A stretch of 64,000 bases of DNA from an uncultured Bacteroidia bacterium (GTDB lineage: Bacteria; Bacteroidota; Bacteroidia; Bacteroidales; Prolixibacteraceae): NCBI GenBank assembly GCA_903902325.1, contig CAIUUO010000066.1:1-64000 (forward strand), read 5' to 3'. A program made the position numbers and the translations under genes. Numbering within the stretch: position 1 is the stretch's first letter; the number at the start of each line of letters is the position of its first letter. Below, piece after piece: positions 44,148-53,727 of this stretch. The notes beneath the pieces were generated by a model, which did no database searches, had not been told where the DNA came from, and saw nothing but the letters and a program-made list of their open reading frames with translations.

Positions 44148-46064
44148 ATGAGTAGTTACGCATATACATTGTTGATCCCGCTGATCCCTTTCTTCGTTTT
44201 TGTCTGTGTCGGAATGGCAGAGGACAAACTGAAAGGCAAACTGGGCGGATTAATTGGAACAGCAGGACTGGGTATTGCCACCTTCCTCTCCTATTACACA
44301 GCATTCAAATATTTTGTTGCTGATCATGTTGCAGGAACGGGATATACCTCTCTCAAGGCATTTGAACTCACCTGGCTTCACCTGACAGACAAACTGACCA
44401 TCAATCTGGGAATCCTGATTGATCCTATTTCTGTCATGATGCTCGTGGTCATCACCACAGTATCCTTCATGGTGCATATCTACAGCCTGGGCTATATGGA
44501 AGGTGAACGCGGTTTTGCCAGATTTTACGCATTCCTTTCATTGTTTAGTTTCTCGATGCTGGGATTGGTTCTGGCTACGAACCTTTTCCAGATGTATATC
44601 TTTTGGGAATTGGTGGGTGTCTCCTCCTTTCTTCTGATCGGTTACTATTATGAAAAACCAAGCGCCTTCTCAGCCGCCAAGAAGGCATTCATCGTTACAC
44701 GGTTTGCCGACCTGGGTTTCCTGATCGGTATCCTGATACTCTCTTTCAATACAGGAACCTTTGATTTCAAAGAGCTTACCAATCCTCACGGAGTAGCCAT
44801 CGCATCCATGGGTGGAGCCGCCTTCATGGGATTATCCGTCATTACCTGGGCCCTGATTTTTATCTTTATCGGTGGTGCCGGTAAATCGGCCATGTTTCCG
44901 CTGCACATCTGGCTGCCGGATGCCATGGAAGGCCCGACACCTGTTTCTGCCCTGATCCACGCTGCCACGATGGTTGTGGCCGGTGTTTATCTTGTAGCCC
45001 GACTGTTCCCGGTTTATGCATTGGGAGGTCCGGATGCATTGCATGTGGTTGCATGGGTTGGCGGTTTCACCTCGCTTTTTGCCGCGGTCATTGCCACTAC
45101 TCAGACAGACATCAAAAGGGTTTTGGCCTTCTCAACCATGTCTCAGATCGGATACATGATGCTCTCACTGGGCGTTTCCGGTTACGGAGGCGAAGAGGGA
45201 CTCGGTTTCATGGCTTCCAACTTCCACCTTTTCACACACGCCATGTTCAAGGCGCTTCTCTTCCTCGGTGCAGGAGCTGTTATCCATGCCGTTCACAGCA
45301 ACGACATGAACGAAATGGGTGGTTTGCGCAAGTACCTTCCCATTACCCACATGACCTTCCTGATTGCCTGTCTGACTATTGCCGGCATTCCTCCTTTCTC
45401 GGGTTTCTTTAGCAAGGATGAGATTCTGGCGGCTGCCTTCAATTCCAATAAAATCCTTTTCGGCATCGAATATTTTGTAGCCGGTCTGACCGCTTTTTAC
45501 ATGTTCCGCCTCTATTACAACATTTTCTGGGGAAAAGACCGTCATTACCACCACACTCCGCACGAAGCTCCTCTGGTGATGACTATTCCATTGATGATCC
45601 TTGCATTTGGCTCCGTCTTCTCCGGATTCCTGCCTTTCCATAACCTGGTTACCTCTGATGGTCTGGGATTTGAATCACACATCGACTGGATGATCGCCAT
45701 CCCTTCCATTTTGGTCGGAGTAGTAGGTATAGCTATTGCCACAGTAATGTATAAAAAGGAGACCGCACTACCCGATAAGGTAGCAGGTACTTTCAAATAC
45801 ATGTACAAATGGGCTTTCCACAAATTCTACATCGATGAGGTTTATCTCTTCGTCACCAAGAAGATCATCTTCAATTACATTTCCCGCCCTGTTGCATGGT
45901 TTGACCGCCACATCGTTGACGGAACTATGAACGGGATTGCAGGATTGGTACAGTTTGCCTCCGTTTCCATCAAGGGATTGCAATCCGGAAGGGTGCAGCA
46001 ATATGCTTTTGTATTTGTCACGGGAGCCATCGCACTGGTATTGATTTATGTTTACGTACTTTAA
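44148..46064 (+). CDS. nuoL: NADH-quinone oxidoreductase subunit L
   Basis: Largest antiporter-like proton channel subunit, 638 residues. It carries the core motif IFIGGAGKSAMFPLHIWLPDAMEGPTPVSALIHAATMV, the TM8-region histidine loop, and the long C-terminal lateral helix region ending in a final membrane anchor (YAFVFVTGAIALVLIYVYVL). Normal length. It lies between nuoK and nuoM. Confidence 0.96.
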   Translation: MSSYAYTLLIPLIPFFVFVCVGMAEDKLKGKLGGLIGTAGLGIATFLSYYTAFKYFVADHVAGTGYTSLKAFELTWLHLTDKLTINLGILIDPISVMMLVVITTVSFMVHIYSLGYMEGERGFARFYAFLSLFSFSMLGLVLATNLFQMYIFWELVGVSSFLLIGYYYEKPSAFSAAKKAFIVTRFADLGFLIGILILSFNTGTFDFKELTNPHGVAIASMGGAAFMGLSVITWALIFIFIGGAGKSAMFPLHIWLPDAMEGPTPVSALIHAATMVVAGVYLVARLFPVYALGGPDALHVVAWVGGFTSLFAAVIATTQTDIKRVLAFSTMSQIGYMMLSLGVSGYGGEEGLGFMASNFHLFTHAMFKALLFLGAGAVIHAVHSNDMNEMGGLRKYLPITHMTFLIACLTIAGIPPFSGFFSKDEILAAAFNSNKILFGIEYFVAGLTAFYMFRLYYNIFWGKDRHYHHTPHEAPLVMTIPLMILAFGSVFSGFLPFHNLVTSDGLGFESHIDWMIAIPSILVGVVGIAIATVMYKKETALPDKVAGTFKYMYKWAFHKFYIDEVYLFVTKKIIFNYISRPVAWFDRHIVDGTMNGIAGLVQFASVSIKGLQSGRVQQYAFVFVTGAIALVLIYVYVL

Positions 46065-46078
46065 GAAACTGATATAAG

Positions 46079-47590
46079 ATGAACATTCTAACCCTTTTTG
46101 TAGTGATTCCGACTCTTACCATAGCCGGAATCCTGTTCACGAAAGATTTGAAGCAATCACGAATGGTGAGCGCGATCGGGATGACCCTTCAGCTGATCCT
46201 TTCGGCTGTCCTCGTCTACCTTTATATCTCGGAACGTCAGGCCGGCAACATGGCTCCCATGCTCTTCACCTTCGATGCCCTATGGATTCCATCGCTGAAT
46301 ATCCATTATGCGGTTGGTGTGGATGGCATCTCTGTCGCCATGATCGCCCTCACCGGGGTGGTCGTGTTTGCAGGGATATTTGCCTCCTGGAAAATGGAAT
46401 TTCTGTCACGTGAGTTTTTTATCTCCCTTATACTACTGGCTACAGGGGTCTTCGGCTTCTTCATCTCCCTCGACCTCTTCACCATGTTCCTGTTTTATGA
46501 GATTGCCGTTATTCCAATGTACCTCCTGATTGGCATCTGGGGTTCCGGTCCGAAAGAATATTCAGCCATGAAACTGACCCTGATGCTGATGGGTGGTTCG
46601 GCCCTGTTGATGGTTGGTATCCTTGGCATCTATTTCTACTCGGCGCCTGCCGGCAGTCCACTCACGTTTAACGTACTGGAAATAGCCAAGCATCAGATTC
46701 CGATTGAGATGCAGCGCTTCCTGTTTCCCTTCACCTTTATCGGTTTCGGTATTTTGGGCGCTTTGTTCCCCTTCCATACCTGGTCGCCCGACGGTCATGC
46801 TTCGGCACCCACCGCGGTTTCCATGCTTCATGCAGGTGTTTTGATGAAACTGGGGGGTTACGGTGCATTCCGCGTGGCCATCTACCTGATGCCGGAAGCA
46901 GCCCATGAACAAGCCTGGATTTTCATCATCCTGACATCCATCAGTGTGGTTTACGGTGCTTTCGGCGCCATCTTCCAGAAAGACCTGAAATACATCAATG
47001 CCTACTCTTCGGTAAGTCACTGCGGCCTTGTTCTCTTTGCCGTTCTGATGATGAACCAGTCGGCTTTCACGGGTGCAGTGATCCAGATGATCTCCCACGG
47101 TTTGATGACAGCCCTCTTCTTCGCCCTGATCGGGATGATCTATGGCCGGACCCACACGAGGATGATCAACGAAATGGGTGGACTGATGAAAGTAATTCCA
47201 TTCCTGGGAGTTGTTTACGTCATCGCAGGTCTGGCTTCCCTCGGATTACCCGGGTTTAGCGGATTTGTTGCAGAAATGACGATTTTCTTCGGTGCCTATG
47301 AACATGTAGATACGTTTCATCGGGTTGCAACCATTGTGGCAGTATCTTCTATTGTCATAACAGCTGTCTACATTCTGAGGGTAGTCGGAACCTTGCTGAT
47401 GGGACCCATCACAGACAAGCATTTCCTGCATCTGGAAGATGCCAACTGGTATGAAAGACTTTCTACCATCACGCTGGTACTCGGGATTACCTTCATTGGA
47501 ATGGCCCCCTTCTGGTTGTCGGATATGATCCATTTCAGCCTGGCACCGCTGATGGCAAAATTGGCTACGATCCACCTGCCGGGGATGTGA
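46079..47590 (+). CDS. nuoM: NADH-quinone oxidoreductase subunit M
   Basis: Antiporter-like subunit of 503 residues with about 14 helices. Conserved features: LFYEIAVIPMYLLIGIWG with the essential Glu, the proton-channel region ALFPFHTWSPDGHASAPTAVSMLHAGVLMKLGGYG, and a Lys in the middle helices. It starts 14 bp after nuoL. Confidence 0.96.
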   Translation: MNILTLFVVIPTLTIAGILFTKDLKQSRMVSAIGMTLQLILSAVLVYLYISERQAGNMAPMLFTFDALWIPSLNIHYAVGVDGISVAMIALTGVVVFAGIFASWKMEFLSREFFISLILLATGVFGFFISLDLFTMFLFYEIAVIPMYLLIGIWGSGPKEYSAMKLTLMLMGGSALLMVGILGIYFYSAPAGSPLTFNVLEIAKHQIPIEMQRFLFPFTFIGFGILGALFPFHTWSPDGHASAPTAVSMLHAGVLMKLGGYGAFRVAIYLMPEAAHEQAWIFIILTSISVVYGAFGAIFQKDLKYINAYSSVSHCGLVLFAVLMMNQSAFTGAVIQMISHGLMTALFFALIGMIYGRTHTRMINEMGGLMKVIPFLGVVYVIAGLASLGLPGFSGFVAEMTIFFGAYEHVDTFHRVATIVAVSSIVITAVYILRVVGTLLMGPITDKHFLHLEDANWYERLSTITLVLGITFIGMAPFWLSDMIHFSLAPLMAKLATIHLPGM

Positions 47591-47626
47591 TTAATTGACA
47601 ATGGACAATTGATAATTGACAATTAA
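47591..47626. repeat. Direct-repeat array (ATTGACAA words) between nuoM and nuoN
   Basis: TTGACAAT / GGACAATT / ATTGACAATT units fill most of the 50-bp nuoM-nuoN gap. Same word family as the nuoD-nuoH array at 41.53 kb. Confidence 0.78.
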
Positions 47627-47640
47627 ATAAAATTTTAGAT

Positions 47641-49062
47641 ATGAGTTTAAGCGATATTCTGACAATGAGAAATGAGCTCCTTCTGACCTTCCTGGCCATG
47701 ATCCTGCTCACGATCGATTTGAATTTGAACCATGCGCAGAAAAAGAGTATGATCCCCATCTCGATTGGCCTGTTTCTGGTCGTCACCCTGATAGGTTTCA
47801 TTCCACAACCTGACCAGTCATTGTTTGGCGGCATGTACCATACCAACGGACTGATCCAGTTGATGAAGAACATCCTGAATATCGGGGCGCTCATCATCCT
47901 CTTCCAATCCGTGGGCTGGTTGAGAAGTCCTGCCAACAACACCAAAATCAGTGAATACTTCTTTCTGCTGGTCACCACGCTGATAGGGATGAACTTCATG
48001 ATCTCCTCGGGTGATTTCCTGATGCTTTACCTGGGACTTGAACTGGCCACCATACCAATTGCTGCCCTTGCCGCTTTCACCCATTTTAACACTAAATCAT
48101 CTGAAGCGGGGATCAAGTTGCTCCTTTCTTCTGCCTTATCTTCAGGAATCCTGCTGTATGGTATCTCCATGATGTATGGCTCTTGCGGTTCCATCTATTT
48201 TGATGCTATCGGAGCCGCCTATGCCAATGTTCCGCTGCAGGTGCTCGCATTCATCCTTTTCTTTACAGGGATGGCTTTCAAAATATCGCTTGTTCCTTTC
48301 CACCTCTGGACTGCCGACGTATATGAAGGTGCACCTATCAACGTGACCTCTTACCTGTCTGTTATTTCGAAGGGTGCTGCAGCATTCATCCTGATCATCG
48401 TCATGTTTACAGTTTTTAAAACACTTGCCCCCGTTTACAAAAACATGTTGTATCTGGTGGCTGTCCTGACCATGACTGTGGGTAACCTTTTCGCGATGAG
48501 GCAGAAGAACATGAAGCGGTTCCTTGCATTCTCATCCATTGCCCAGGCGGGATTTATCCTTTTGGGTATCCTCGGTGCCAATAAAATGGGTATGACTTCC
48601 GTCGTCTATTTTGTTCTGGTCTATATTTTCTCCAATCTCGGAGCCTTCGGTGTGGTGGCGGCGATTTCTGCCAAAACAGGCAAGGAATCCATGGACGATT
48701 ACGATGGACTGTATCTGACCAATCCAAAATTAAGCCTGTTGATGACGCTTTCCATGTTTTCGCTGGCAGGTATTCCTCCCGTAGCCGGATTCTTCGGAAA
48801 AATGTATTTGTTCATGTCAGCGGCATCCGGCGGTTATTACTGGCTGGTATTCATTGCGGTATTGAACGCGACCATCTCCTTGTATTACTATCTGCTTGTC
48901 GTCAAGGCGATGTTCATCAACAAAAGTGAGAATCCAATAGCCACTTTCCAAAGCGACGCCTATACTAAAATCGGATTGGTTCTTTGTGCTTTGGGTATCT
49001 TCGTGCTGGGTTTCTGGAGTCAGGTATATGAATTCATCAATAATTTGACTTTCGGAATCTGA
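47641..49062 (+). CDS. nuoN: NADH-quinone oxidoreductase subunit N
   Basis: Third antiporter-like subunit, 473 residues. Channel motif FKISLVPFHLWTADVYEGAPINVTSYLSVISKGAA and the Glu-containing helix LMLYLGLELATIPIAALAAF are present. It is last in the complex I cluster; no nuoE, nuoF or nuoG follows. Confidence 0.95.
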   Translation: MSLSDILTMRNELLLTFLAMILLTIDLNLNHAQKKSMIPISIGLFLVVTLIGFIPQPDQSLFGGMYHTNGLIQLMKNILNIGALIILFQSVGWLRSPANNTKISEYFFLLVTTLIGMNFMISSGDFLMLYLGLELATIPIAALAAFTHFNTKSSEAGIKLLLSSALSSGILLYGISMMYGSCGSIYFDAIGAAYANVPLQVLAFILFFTGMAFKISLVPFHLWTADVYEGAPINVTSYLSVISKGAAAFILIIVMFTVFKTLAPVYKNMLYLVAVLTMTVGNLFAMRQKNMKRFLAFSSIAQAGFILLGILGANKMGMTSVVYFVLVYIFSNLGAFGVVAAISAKTGKESMDDYDGLYLTNPKLSLLMTLSMFSLAGIPPVAGFFGKMYLFMSAASGGYYWLVFIAVLNATISLYYYLLVVKAMFINKSENPIATFQSDAYTKIGLVLCALGIFVLGFWSQVYEFINNLTFGI

Positions 49063-49178
49063 TTTACAATAAAAAGAATCAAAGAATAGCCAATTTTACG
49101 AAAATTTAATCATCTTTATTAACTCAACCCAAAGCAGGCGGTCCCTGAGCGCAGTCGAAGGGTTCATTTTTCTTGATC

Positions 49179-49511
49179 ATGGTACTCAAAGCAAAACATA
49201 TCGTTGAAGAGATTGGCAGCCAACGCTGCACTGTCGTTGAAAAAGGCATTGATAAAAAAAGGGTTGACTTTTTAAAGGCTCTGCTTCAACTCAATAAATT
49301 TGAGGTTGTTGTCGAGGAGGTAGCCAAAACCGAAGAGACACCCGAACAACTTTACAACATCGGTGTAACAGACCTCGTGTTCAATCCGGTGATCGCCGTG
49401 TATGAGATGAGCATGAAAACACCCAAGGGCGAGCCCGTCACTGCCGCCTACTGGAATCAGGAAACCACTGACAGTGTTAAGGAATATTGGTTGATGGCAG
49501 ATAAACGCTGA
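49179..49511 (+). CDS. Small conserved protein of unknown function
   Basis: 110 residues from the ATG at 49179 (a TTG 6 bp earlier is also in frame). Soluble, mixed alpha/beta, with no signal peptide or membrane helix. I do not recognise the family; the closing segment VTAAYWNQETTDSVKEYWLM is distinctive. Upstream lies a GGTCCCTGAGCGCAGTCGAA intergenic word. It ends just before a perfect hairpin. Confidence 0.7.
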   Translation: MVLKAKHIVEEIGSQRCTVVEKGIDKKRVDFLKALLQLNKFEVVVEEVAKTEETPEQLYNIGVTDLVFNPVIAVYEMSMKTPKGEPVTAAYWNQETTDSVKEYWLMADKR

Positions 49512-49556
49512 GGTTAAGTAAATTCATTTTAAGCCTTTTGCGGGAAGAATGTCGCG

Positions 49557-49618
49557 CAAAGAACGCAAACAAGCGCAAAGTAAAAATCATATTACTTTGC
49601 GCTTGTTTGCGTTCTTTG
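49557..49618. repeat. Perfect 27-bp inverted repeat (CGCAAAC/GCGCAAAG words)
   Basis: Arms 49557-49583 and 49592-49618 are exactly complementary over 27 bp with an 8-nt loop (AAATCATA), each arm starting CAAAGAACGCAAACAAGCGC. It lies between convergent genes. A T-run (CTATTTTTTATT) follows 6 bp after the right arm, so it may also act as a terminator for the plus strand. Confidence 0.9.
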
Positions 49619-49650
49619 AGTGACCTATTTTTTATTCCACATTTAAGATG

Positions 49651-50106
49651 TCAGGATTTGGACTTATACAACAGCCACCTGAAGGATGCGATATAAACTA
49701 TCAACCATCCTATGGCAAAGCAGATGAGCGCAGCAACAAAACCAAAGCCAAAGAAAAACAGGATGGCAAAAATCATATAGAAAAGATTAAACCAGGCCGT
49801 GATGAAAAACGCTTTCAGCCTGATGGCATCCAATACCTCAGTTTCCTCTTTTTCCCTGGTAAATGCGATCAGAAACAATCCTGCAATCAGTAAAATGCCG
49901 GCTATATCCTCAATCATCTGGTGCGTAATCATGGTAAAGCTTTTGGCTTCGATGTAAAAAGAGTAAACGGCAAAGACCTTCAGGTTCAAAAAGTCTGGTT
50001 TGTAATTGAACTGGTGCTTTAAAATCAACAGGATAATTCCAAAAATGGATAAAATAATGCCCAAAGGCCTGAATCCTTTGGGCATTAAGTATTTGCTTGT
50101 CTTCAT
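49651..50106 (-). CDS. Four-helix membrane protein of unknown function
   Basis: 151 residues with about four transmembrane helices (around 15-30, 65-82, 100-118, 120-145). No recognised domain. A strong inverted repeat (50056-50086) lies within the first codons of the message. Two genes on this strand (this one and the lipoprotein upstream, 33 bp away) may form an operon. Confidence 0.7.
   Translation of the reverse strand: MKTSKYLMPKGFRPLGIILSIFGIILLILKHQFNYKPDFLNLKVFAVYSFYIEAKSFTMITHQMIEDIAGILLIAGLFLIAFTREKEETEVLDAIRLKAFFITAWFNLFYMIFAILFFFGFGFVAALICFAIGWLIVYIASFRWLLYKSKS
50056..50086 (-). promoter_or_regulatory. Hairpin in the first codons of the membrane protein gene
   Basis: Perfect 12-bp arms AATGCCCAAAGG / CCTTTGGGCATT with a 7-nt loop, covering codons 7-17 on the minus strand. 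In mRNA this would form a stable stem just downstream of the start codon. A regulatory role is only an inference. Confidence 0.4.
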
Positions 50107-50139
50107 TCAGCGTGTATATAAATAATTGTATCAAAGTTA

Positions 50140-50781
50140 TTACAACAAAGAGATTTTTGTGGACGTTCCGTCGTTCATGTAGAAAATAATTGCCACCAAT
50201 GCATATTTATGATTGGTAACATAAACAATCCTGTTTATACCAGGTATCCTGGAATCCTGCTCAGTGGTCATTGTCTTGATCAGCATCATTCCGCCCATGA
50301 CCGGATAATCATCAACGGTGGTTTTTGCTGTTACTGTCCTGGTAATGGTAGTCCCGTCAGCTTTGGTCAAAGTATACTTATCCCCAACACTGCTGTTATA
50401 ATTGACAATAACGAACGGCTTGCCATCCTTGTTTGTGTAATCAAGAATACCTTCCGAAGTATTTTTATATTTTGTAGTCGTAACCAAATTGCCGGAAGCA
50501 TCCTTCAGGTTGGCAGGGATCAGATTTGTCAGTGTATTATTTTTGGGGAGGGTGGCCTTCACATCAAGAGTTATCACTCCATTTACATTGCTGGTTACGG
50601 TTGCTGATGCAGGGTAAGAAGTATTTCCGACAGTAACATTAGTCGTAACTTTGGTGCCAACCACATTCATGTCCAGATTGGAATCACCACCCACATCAGT
50701 CGAGGAGATCGTACCCCCATCCAATAAATTACAGGAGACCAAAAGTGCCAATACCGGCAGGAAGATGATAAATTTTTTCAT
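50140..50781 (-). CDS. Secreted lipoprotein of unknown function
   Basis: 213 residues. The signal peptide ends in a lipobox (LALLVSCNLLDGG; acylated Cys near residue 17). The mature part is Thr/Val/Asn-rich and predicted beta (TTNVTVGNTSYPASATVTSN), consistent with an Ig- or jelly-roll-like surface or periplasmic lipoprotein, but no named family is recognised. It is followed by the small membrane protein on the same strand. Confidence 0.75.
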   Translation of the reverse strand: MKKFIIFLPVLALLVSCNLLDGGTISSTDVGGDSNLDMNVVGTKVTTNVTVGNTSYPASATVTSNVNGVITLDVKATLPKNNTLTNLIPANLKDASGNLVTTTKYKNTSEGILDYTNKDGKPFVIVNYNSSVGDKYTLTKADGTTITRTVTAKTTVDDYPVMGGMMLIKTMTTEQDSRIPGINRIVYVTNHKYALVAIIFYMNDGTSTKISLL

Positions 50782-51021
50782 GATGGAATATTTATTTTAA
50801 ATTTAGTCAAACGGTTACTTTTCGTAAATTTAAATCCATTAAAATTAAGGTGCAATAGCCCAAACAGGTCATTTCTTTGTTTTGTGAAATAATTGTTACC
50901 ATTCATTTCCATCCCCCAAAAGAATGTCCCAATACAGCGTAAACCAGTACTTTTAACGTTTTTTTAAACAGATTATTCGATCAGTCGAATTTCTCAAACT
51001 TTAACGATAATTTGCACTTTT

Positions 51022-52281
51022 ATGCGTATCATTTGCTCCTTCCTGCTTGCTGGAATACTTTCCTCTTCCCTTTTTGCCCAAGAAAATAAAAAGGAAACAT
51101 CCGTTTCCCTGTACGGGTTCATCCGGAATGATTTTTACCTGGATACCTACAAGGGACTAAATTCCTTCAATGATCTTTTCTATCTCTACCCCAATTACGT
51201 TGGAGCAGATGCCAACGGACATGATATCAACCAGCAGACCTCAGCCAATATGCTCTCCATCGTATCGAGAATAGGTCTGAACATGACAGGGCCTTCGATC
51301 TTTGGTGCAAAGACTACTGGTTGTCTCGAGGCAGACTTTGCAGGTAAGCCGTCAATTTATTTGCTCCGCCTGCGCAAGGCATTTGTAGTTTTCAACTGGG
51401 CAAAAACATCCCTTCTCGTAGGCCAAACCTGGCATCCCTTTGGCGGAGGAGATATTTTCCCTACGGTTCCATCCCTCAATACCGGAAGTCCTTTTCGCCC
51501 TTTTAACAGATCGCCCCAGGTAAAATTGGATTACAGAACCGGATTCTGGACAGCATCATTCGCTGGCCTCTATCAGCAGCAATACATGTCATGCGGGCCA
51601 ATCGGAGCTTCCGATGTCTACAAACGCGACGCAGTGCTGCCTGAAATGGTGCTTGGAATTGATCACGGGAAAAACGGATTGAATTTCGGCGCCAACATCG
51701 ACTACAACACCATTAAACCCAGGGTAACTACAACGGGGAATAACGGAAATATTTACAACACGGATGAAATATTGGGCAGTCTTTCCTGGATGGTCTACGG
51801 GAGATACCAGCACAATAAACTGATGATGCTTTTCCAGGGATTCCTGGGCCAGAACCTGGCGCACATGACCCTCAACAGTGGCTATGGCATCTCTGACTTC
51901 AATCCTGCCACCGGTGCAGAGCATTACACCAATTACAATGGTCTCTTTACCATGCTAAATATCTCTTACGGTACTAAATGGAAGCCCGGAATTCTTCTCG
52001 GTTACGCAAAAAATTTGGGAACCAGCAAACCATTGTATAAATTTACAGTTTCAGGCGCTGAGAGTGCAACCGTCTGGGGAATGTCAACAAACATCCAGAG
52101 CGATTACCGGATATGTCCTTTTCTATCCTACAGTGTGAACAAATTTTTGTTGTCGGCAGAATATGAACTGACAGCTGCCCTGTATGGAACCGGAAAAATC
52201 AATTTTGAAGATGGCCTTTACCAGGATGTACACAACACGGTCAACCATGGCGCCAGAATAGTGATGACCTATTTTTTCTAA
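51022..52281 (+). CDS. Outer-membrane beta-barrel protein (porin-like)
   Basis: 419 residues with a Sec signal peptide (MRIICSFLLAGILSSSLFAQ) and alternating amphipathic strands throughout, beginning VSLYGFIRNDFYLD and ending in an aromatic C-terminal strand (GARIVMTYFF), as needed for BAM-dependent insertion. It resembles DcaP-like trimeric porins, but the assignment is approximate. Only 9 bp separate it from the phenylacetate-CoA ligase gene, so it may import the aryl acid used by that enzyme; this is inference from context. Confidence 0.75.
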   Translation: MRIICSFLLAGILSSSLFAQENKKETSVSLYGFIRNDFYLDTYKGLNSFNDLFYLYPNYVGADANGHDINQQTSANMLSIVSRIGLNMTGPSIFGAKTTGCLEADFAGKPSIYLLRLRKAFVVFNWAKTSLLVGQTWHPFGGGDIFPTVPSLNTGSPFRPFNRSPQVKLDYRTGFWTASFAGLYQQQYMSCGPIGASDVYKRDAVLPEMVLGIDHGKNGLNFGANIDYNTIKPRVTTTGNNGNIYNTDEILGSLSWMVYGRYQHNKLMMLFQGFLGQNLAHMTLNSGYGISDFNPATGAEHYTNYNGLFTMLNISYGTKWKPGILLGYAKNLGTSKPLYKFTVSGAESATVWGMSTNIQSDYRICPFLSYSVNKFLLSAEYELTAALYGTGKINFEDGLYQDVHNTVNHGARIVMTYFF

Positions 52282-52290
52282 AACAACGAT

Positions 52291-53592
52291 ATGATCTGGA
52301 ACGAGAAAATTGAATGTGCCACCCGCGATGAGATGCGTTCAATCCAATCCAAAAGACTGAACGACACGGTCCAGCGGATCTACCATGCGATACCCTATTA
52401 CCGGAAGAAAATGCAGGAAGCCGGTCTGACGCCACACGACATCAAAAGTGTGGACGACCTGAAGAAACTTCCCTTCACCACCAAGGCAGACCTGCGCGAC
52501 AACTACCCGTTTGGCCTCTTTACTGTTCCCATGAGCGAGATAGTAAGACTTCATGCATCATCCGGCACAACCGGAAAACCAACCGTGGTAGGATACACCC
52601 GCAAGGATATCCAGATGTGGTCGGAAGTTGTAACCCGGTCGTTGTGTATGGCCGGCGTACATCACCACGATATTGTCCAGATCGCCTATGGTTACGGACT
52701 TTTTACGGGTGGTCTGGGGATACATTATGGCACTGAGAATCTTGGCGCTTCCGTGATCCCGATTTCGGGAGGCAATACCACCAAGCAGATTCAGCTGATG
52801 GAAGATTTCGGCAGTTCCGTTATTTGCTGCACCCCTTCCTATGCCCTCAACATTGCCGAGGTCATGAAGGAGCAGGGTGTCAACATTAAAAACCTGAAAT
52901 TGAGGGTTGGCATCTTTGGCGCCGAGCCATGGACGGAAGCCATGCGGAAGGAGATAGAAGACAAACTTGGCATTAAAGCCATCGATATTTACGGACTGAG
53001 TGAAATCGTAGGTCCGGGAGTGTCGTGCGAATGCGAACACCAGTGCGGCATGCACATCAACGAGGATCATTTCCTGCCGGAGATCATCGATCCCGAGACG
53101 CTGGAACCCGTTGCACCCGGCGAGATGGGGGAACTGGTCTTCACCACCATCACTAAGGAAGGAATGCCCCTGATCCGGTACCGCACCAGGGACCTCACAA
53201 GGCTTATTGAAGAAAAATGCGCCTGTGGCAGAACGCTTGTCAGGATGGTGAAATGCAAGGGCCGCAGTGATGATATGCTAATTATCAGGGGCGTTAATGT
53301 ATTCCCATCCCAGATCGAATCGGTGCTTTTGCAGATGAGTGAGGTTGAACCGCATTACCTGCTGATCATTGAAAGGGAGGGAACCCTTGATACAGTTACC
53401 CTGATGGTGGAAGTCCAGGAGCAGTTCTTCTCGGATGAGGTCAGGAAACTGCAGGAGCTCAGGATGAAAATCACCAGGCAACTTGAAAGCACGCTGGGCA
53501 TTTCTGTCAATGTCAAGCTCGTAGAGCCAAAAACCATCGAAAGAACCGCGGGCAAGGCGCAACGAGTAATCGATAAACGTTTACTTATCTAA
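52291..53592 (+). CDS. paaK: Phenylacetate-CoA ligase
   Basis: Adenylate-forming enzyme converting phenylacetate (or a related aryl acid), ATP and CoA to the CoA thioester. The 433 residues are typical. The AMP-binding P-loop SSGTTGKP (90-97), the [10 protein letters not shown] motif and the hinge region RTRDL are all visible. In anaerobic bacteria this gene is often found with an ACT-domain gene and 2-oxoacid oxidoreductases acting on aromatic amino acids. Here the ACT gene follows, and a kor cluster lies 6 kb downstream. Confidence 0.92.
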   Translation: MIWNEKIECATRDEMRSIQSKRLNDTVQRIYHAIPYYRKKMQEAGLTPHDIKSVDDLKKLPFTTKADLRDNYPFGLFTVPMSEIVRLHASSGTTGKPTVVGYTRKDIQMWSEVVTRSLCMAGVHHHDIVQIAYGYGLFTGGLGIHYGTENLGASVIPISGGNTTKQIQLMEDFGSSVICCTPSYALNIAEVMKEQGVNIKNLKLRVGIFGAEPWTEAMRKEIEDKLGIKAIDIYGLSEIVGPGVSCECEHQCGMHINEDHFLPEIIDPETLEPVAPGEMGELVFTTITKEGMPLIRYRTRDLTRLIEEKCACGRTLVRMVKCKGRSDDMLIIRGVNVFPSQIESVLLQMSEVEPHYLLIIEREGTLDTVTLMVEVQEQFFSDEVRKLQELRMKITRQLESTLGISVNVKLVEPKTIERTAGKAQRVIDKRLLI

Positions 53593-53632
53593 AAAAAATA
53601 AAGCAATCAGATCAGTCGATCTGTGTTCAGCA

Positions 53633-53720
53633 AGTTATGAGTTATGAGTTATGAACTATAAGTTATAATTCGCTGCTAATCAAAAAATAACTCATAACTC
53701 ATAACTTATAACTCATAACT
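53633..53720. repeat. Inverted repeat built from AGTTATG words, abutting the ACT gene start
   Basis: The left arm (53633-53668) repeats AGTTATG/AGTTATA; the right arm (53687-53720) carries the complement (ATAACTCATAACTC). About 21 of 22 outer positions pair. It ends 7 nt before the ATG of the ACT gene, so in mRNA it would occupy the ribosome-loading region. Confidence 0.8.
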
Positions 53721-53727
53721 CCTTATC

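Noticed and set aside
46562-47155. Long minus-strand open frame (197 codons) opposite nuoM
   Set aside because: Antisense shadow of nuoM, His/Gln-rich, with no domain or promoter.
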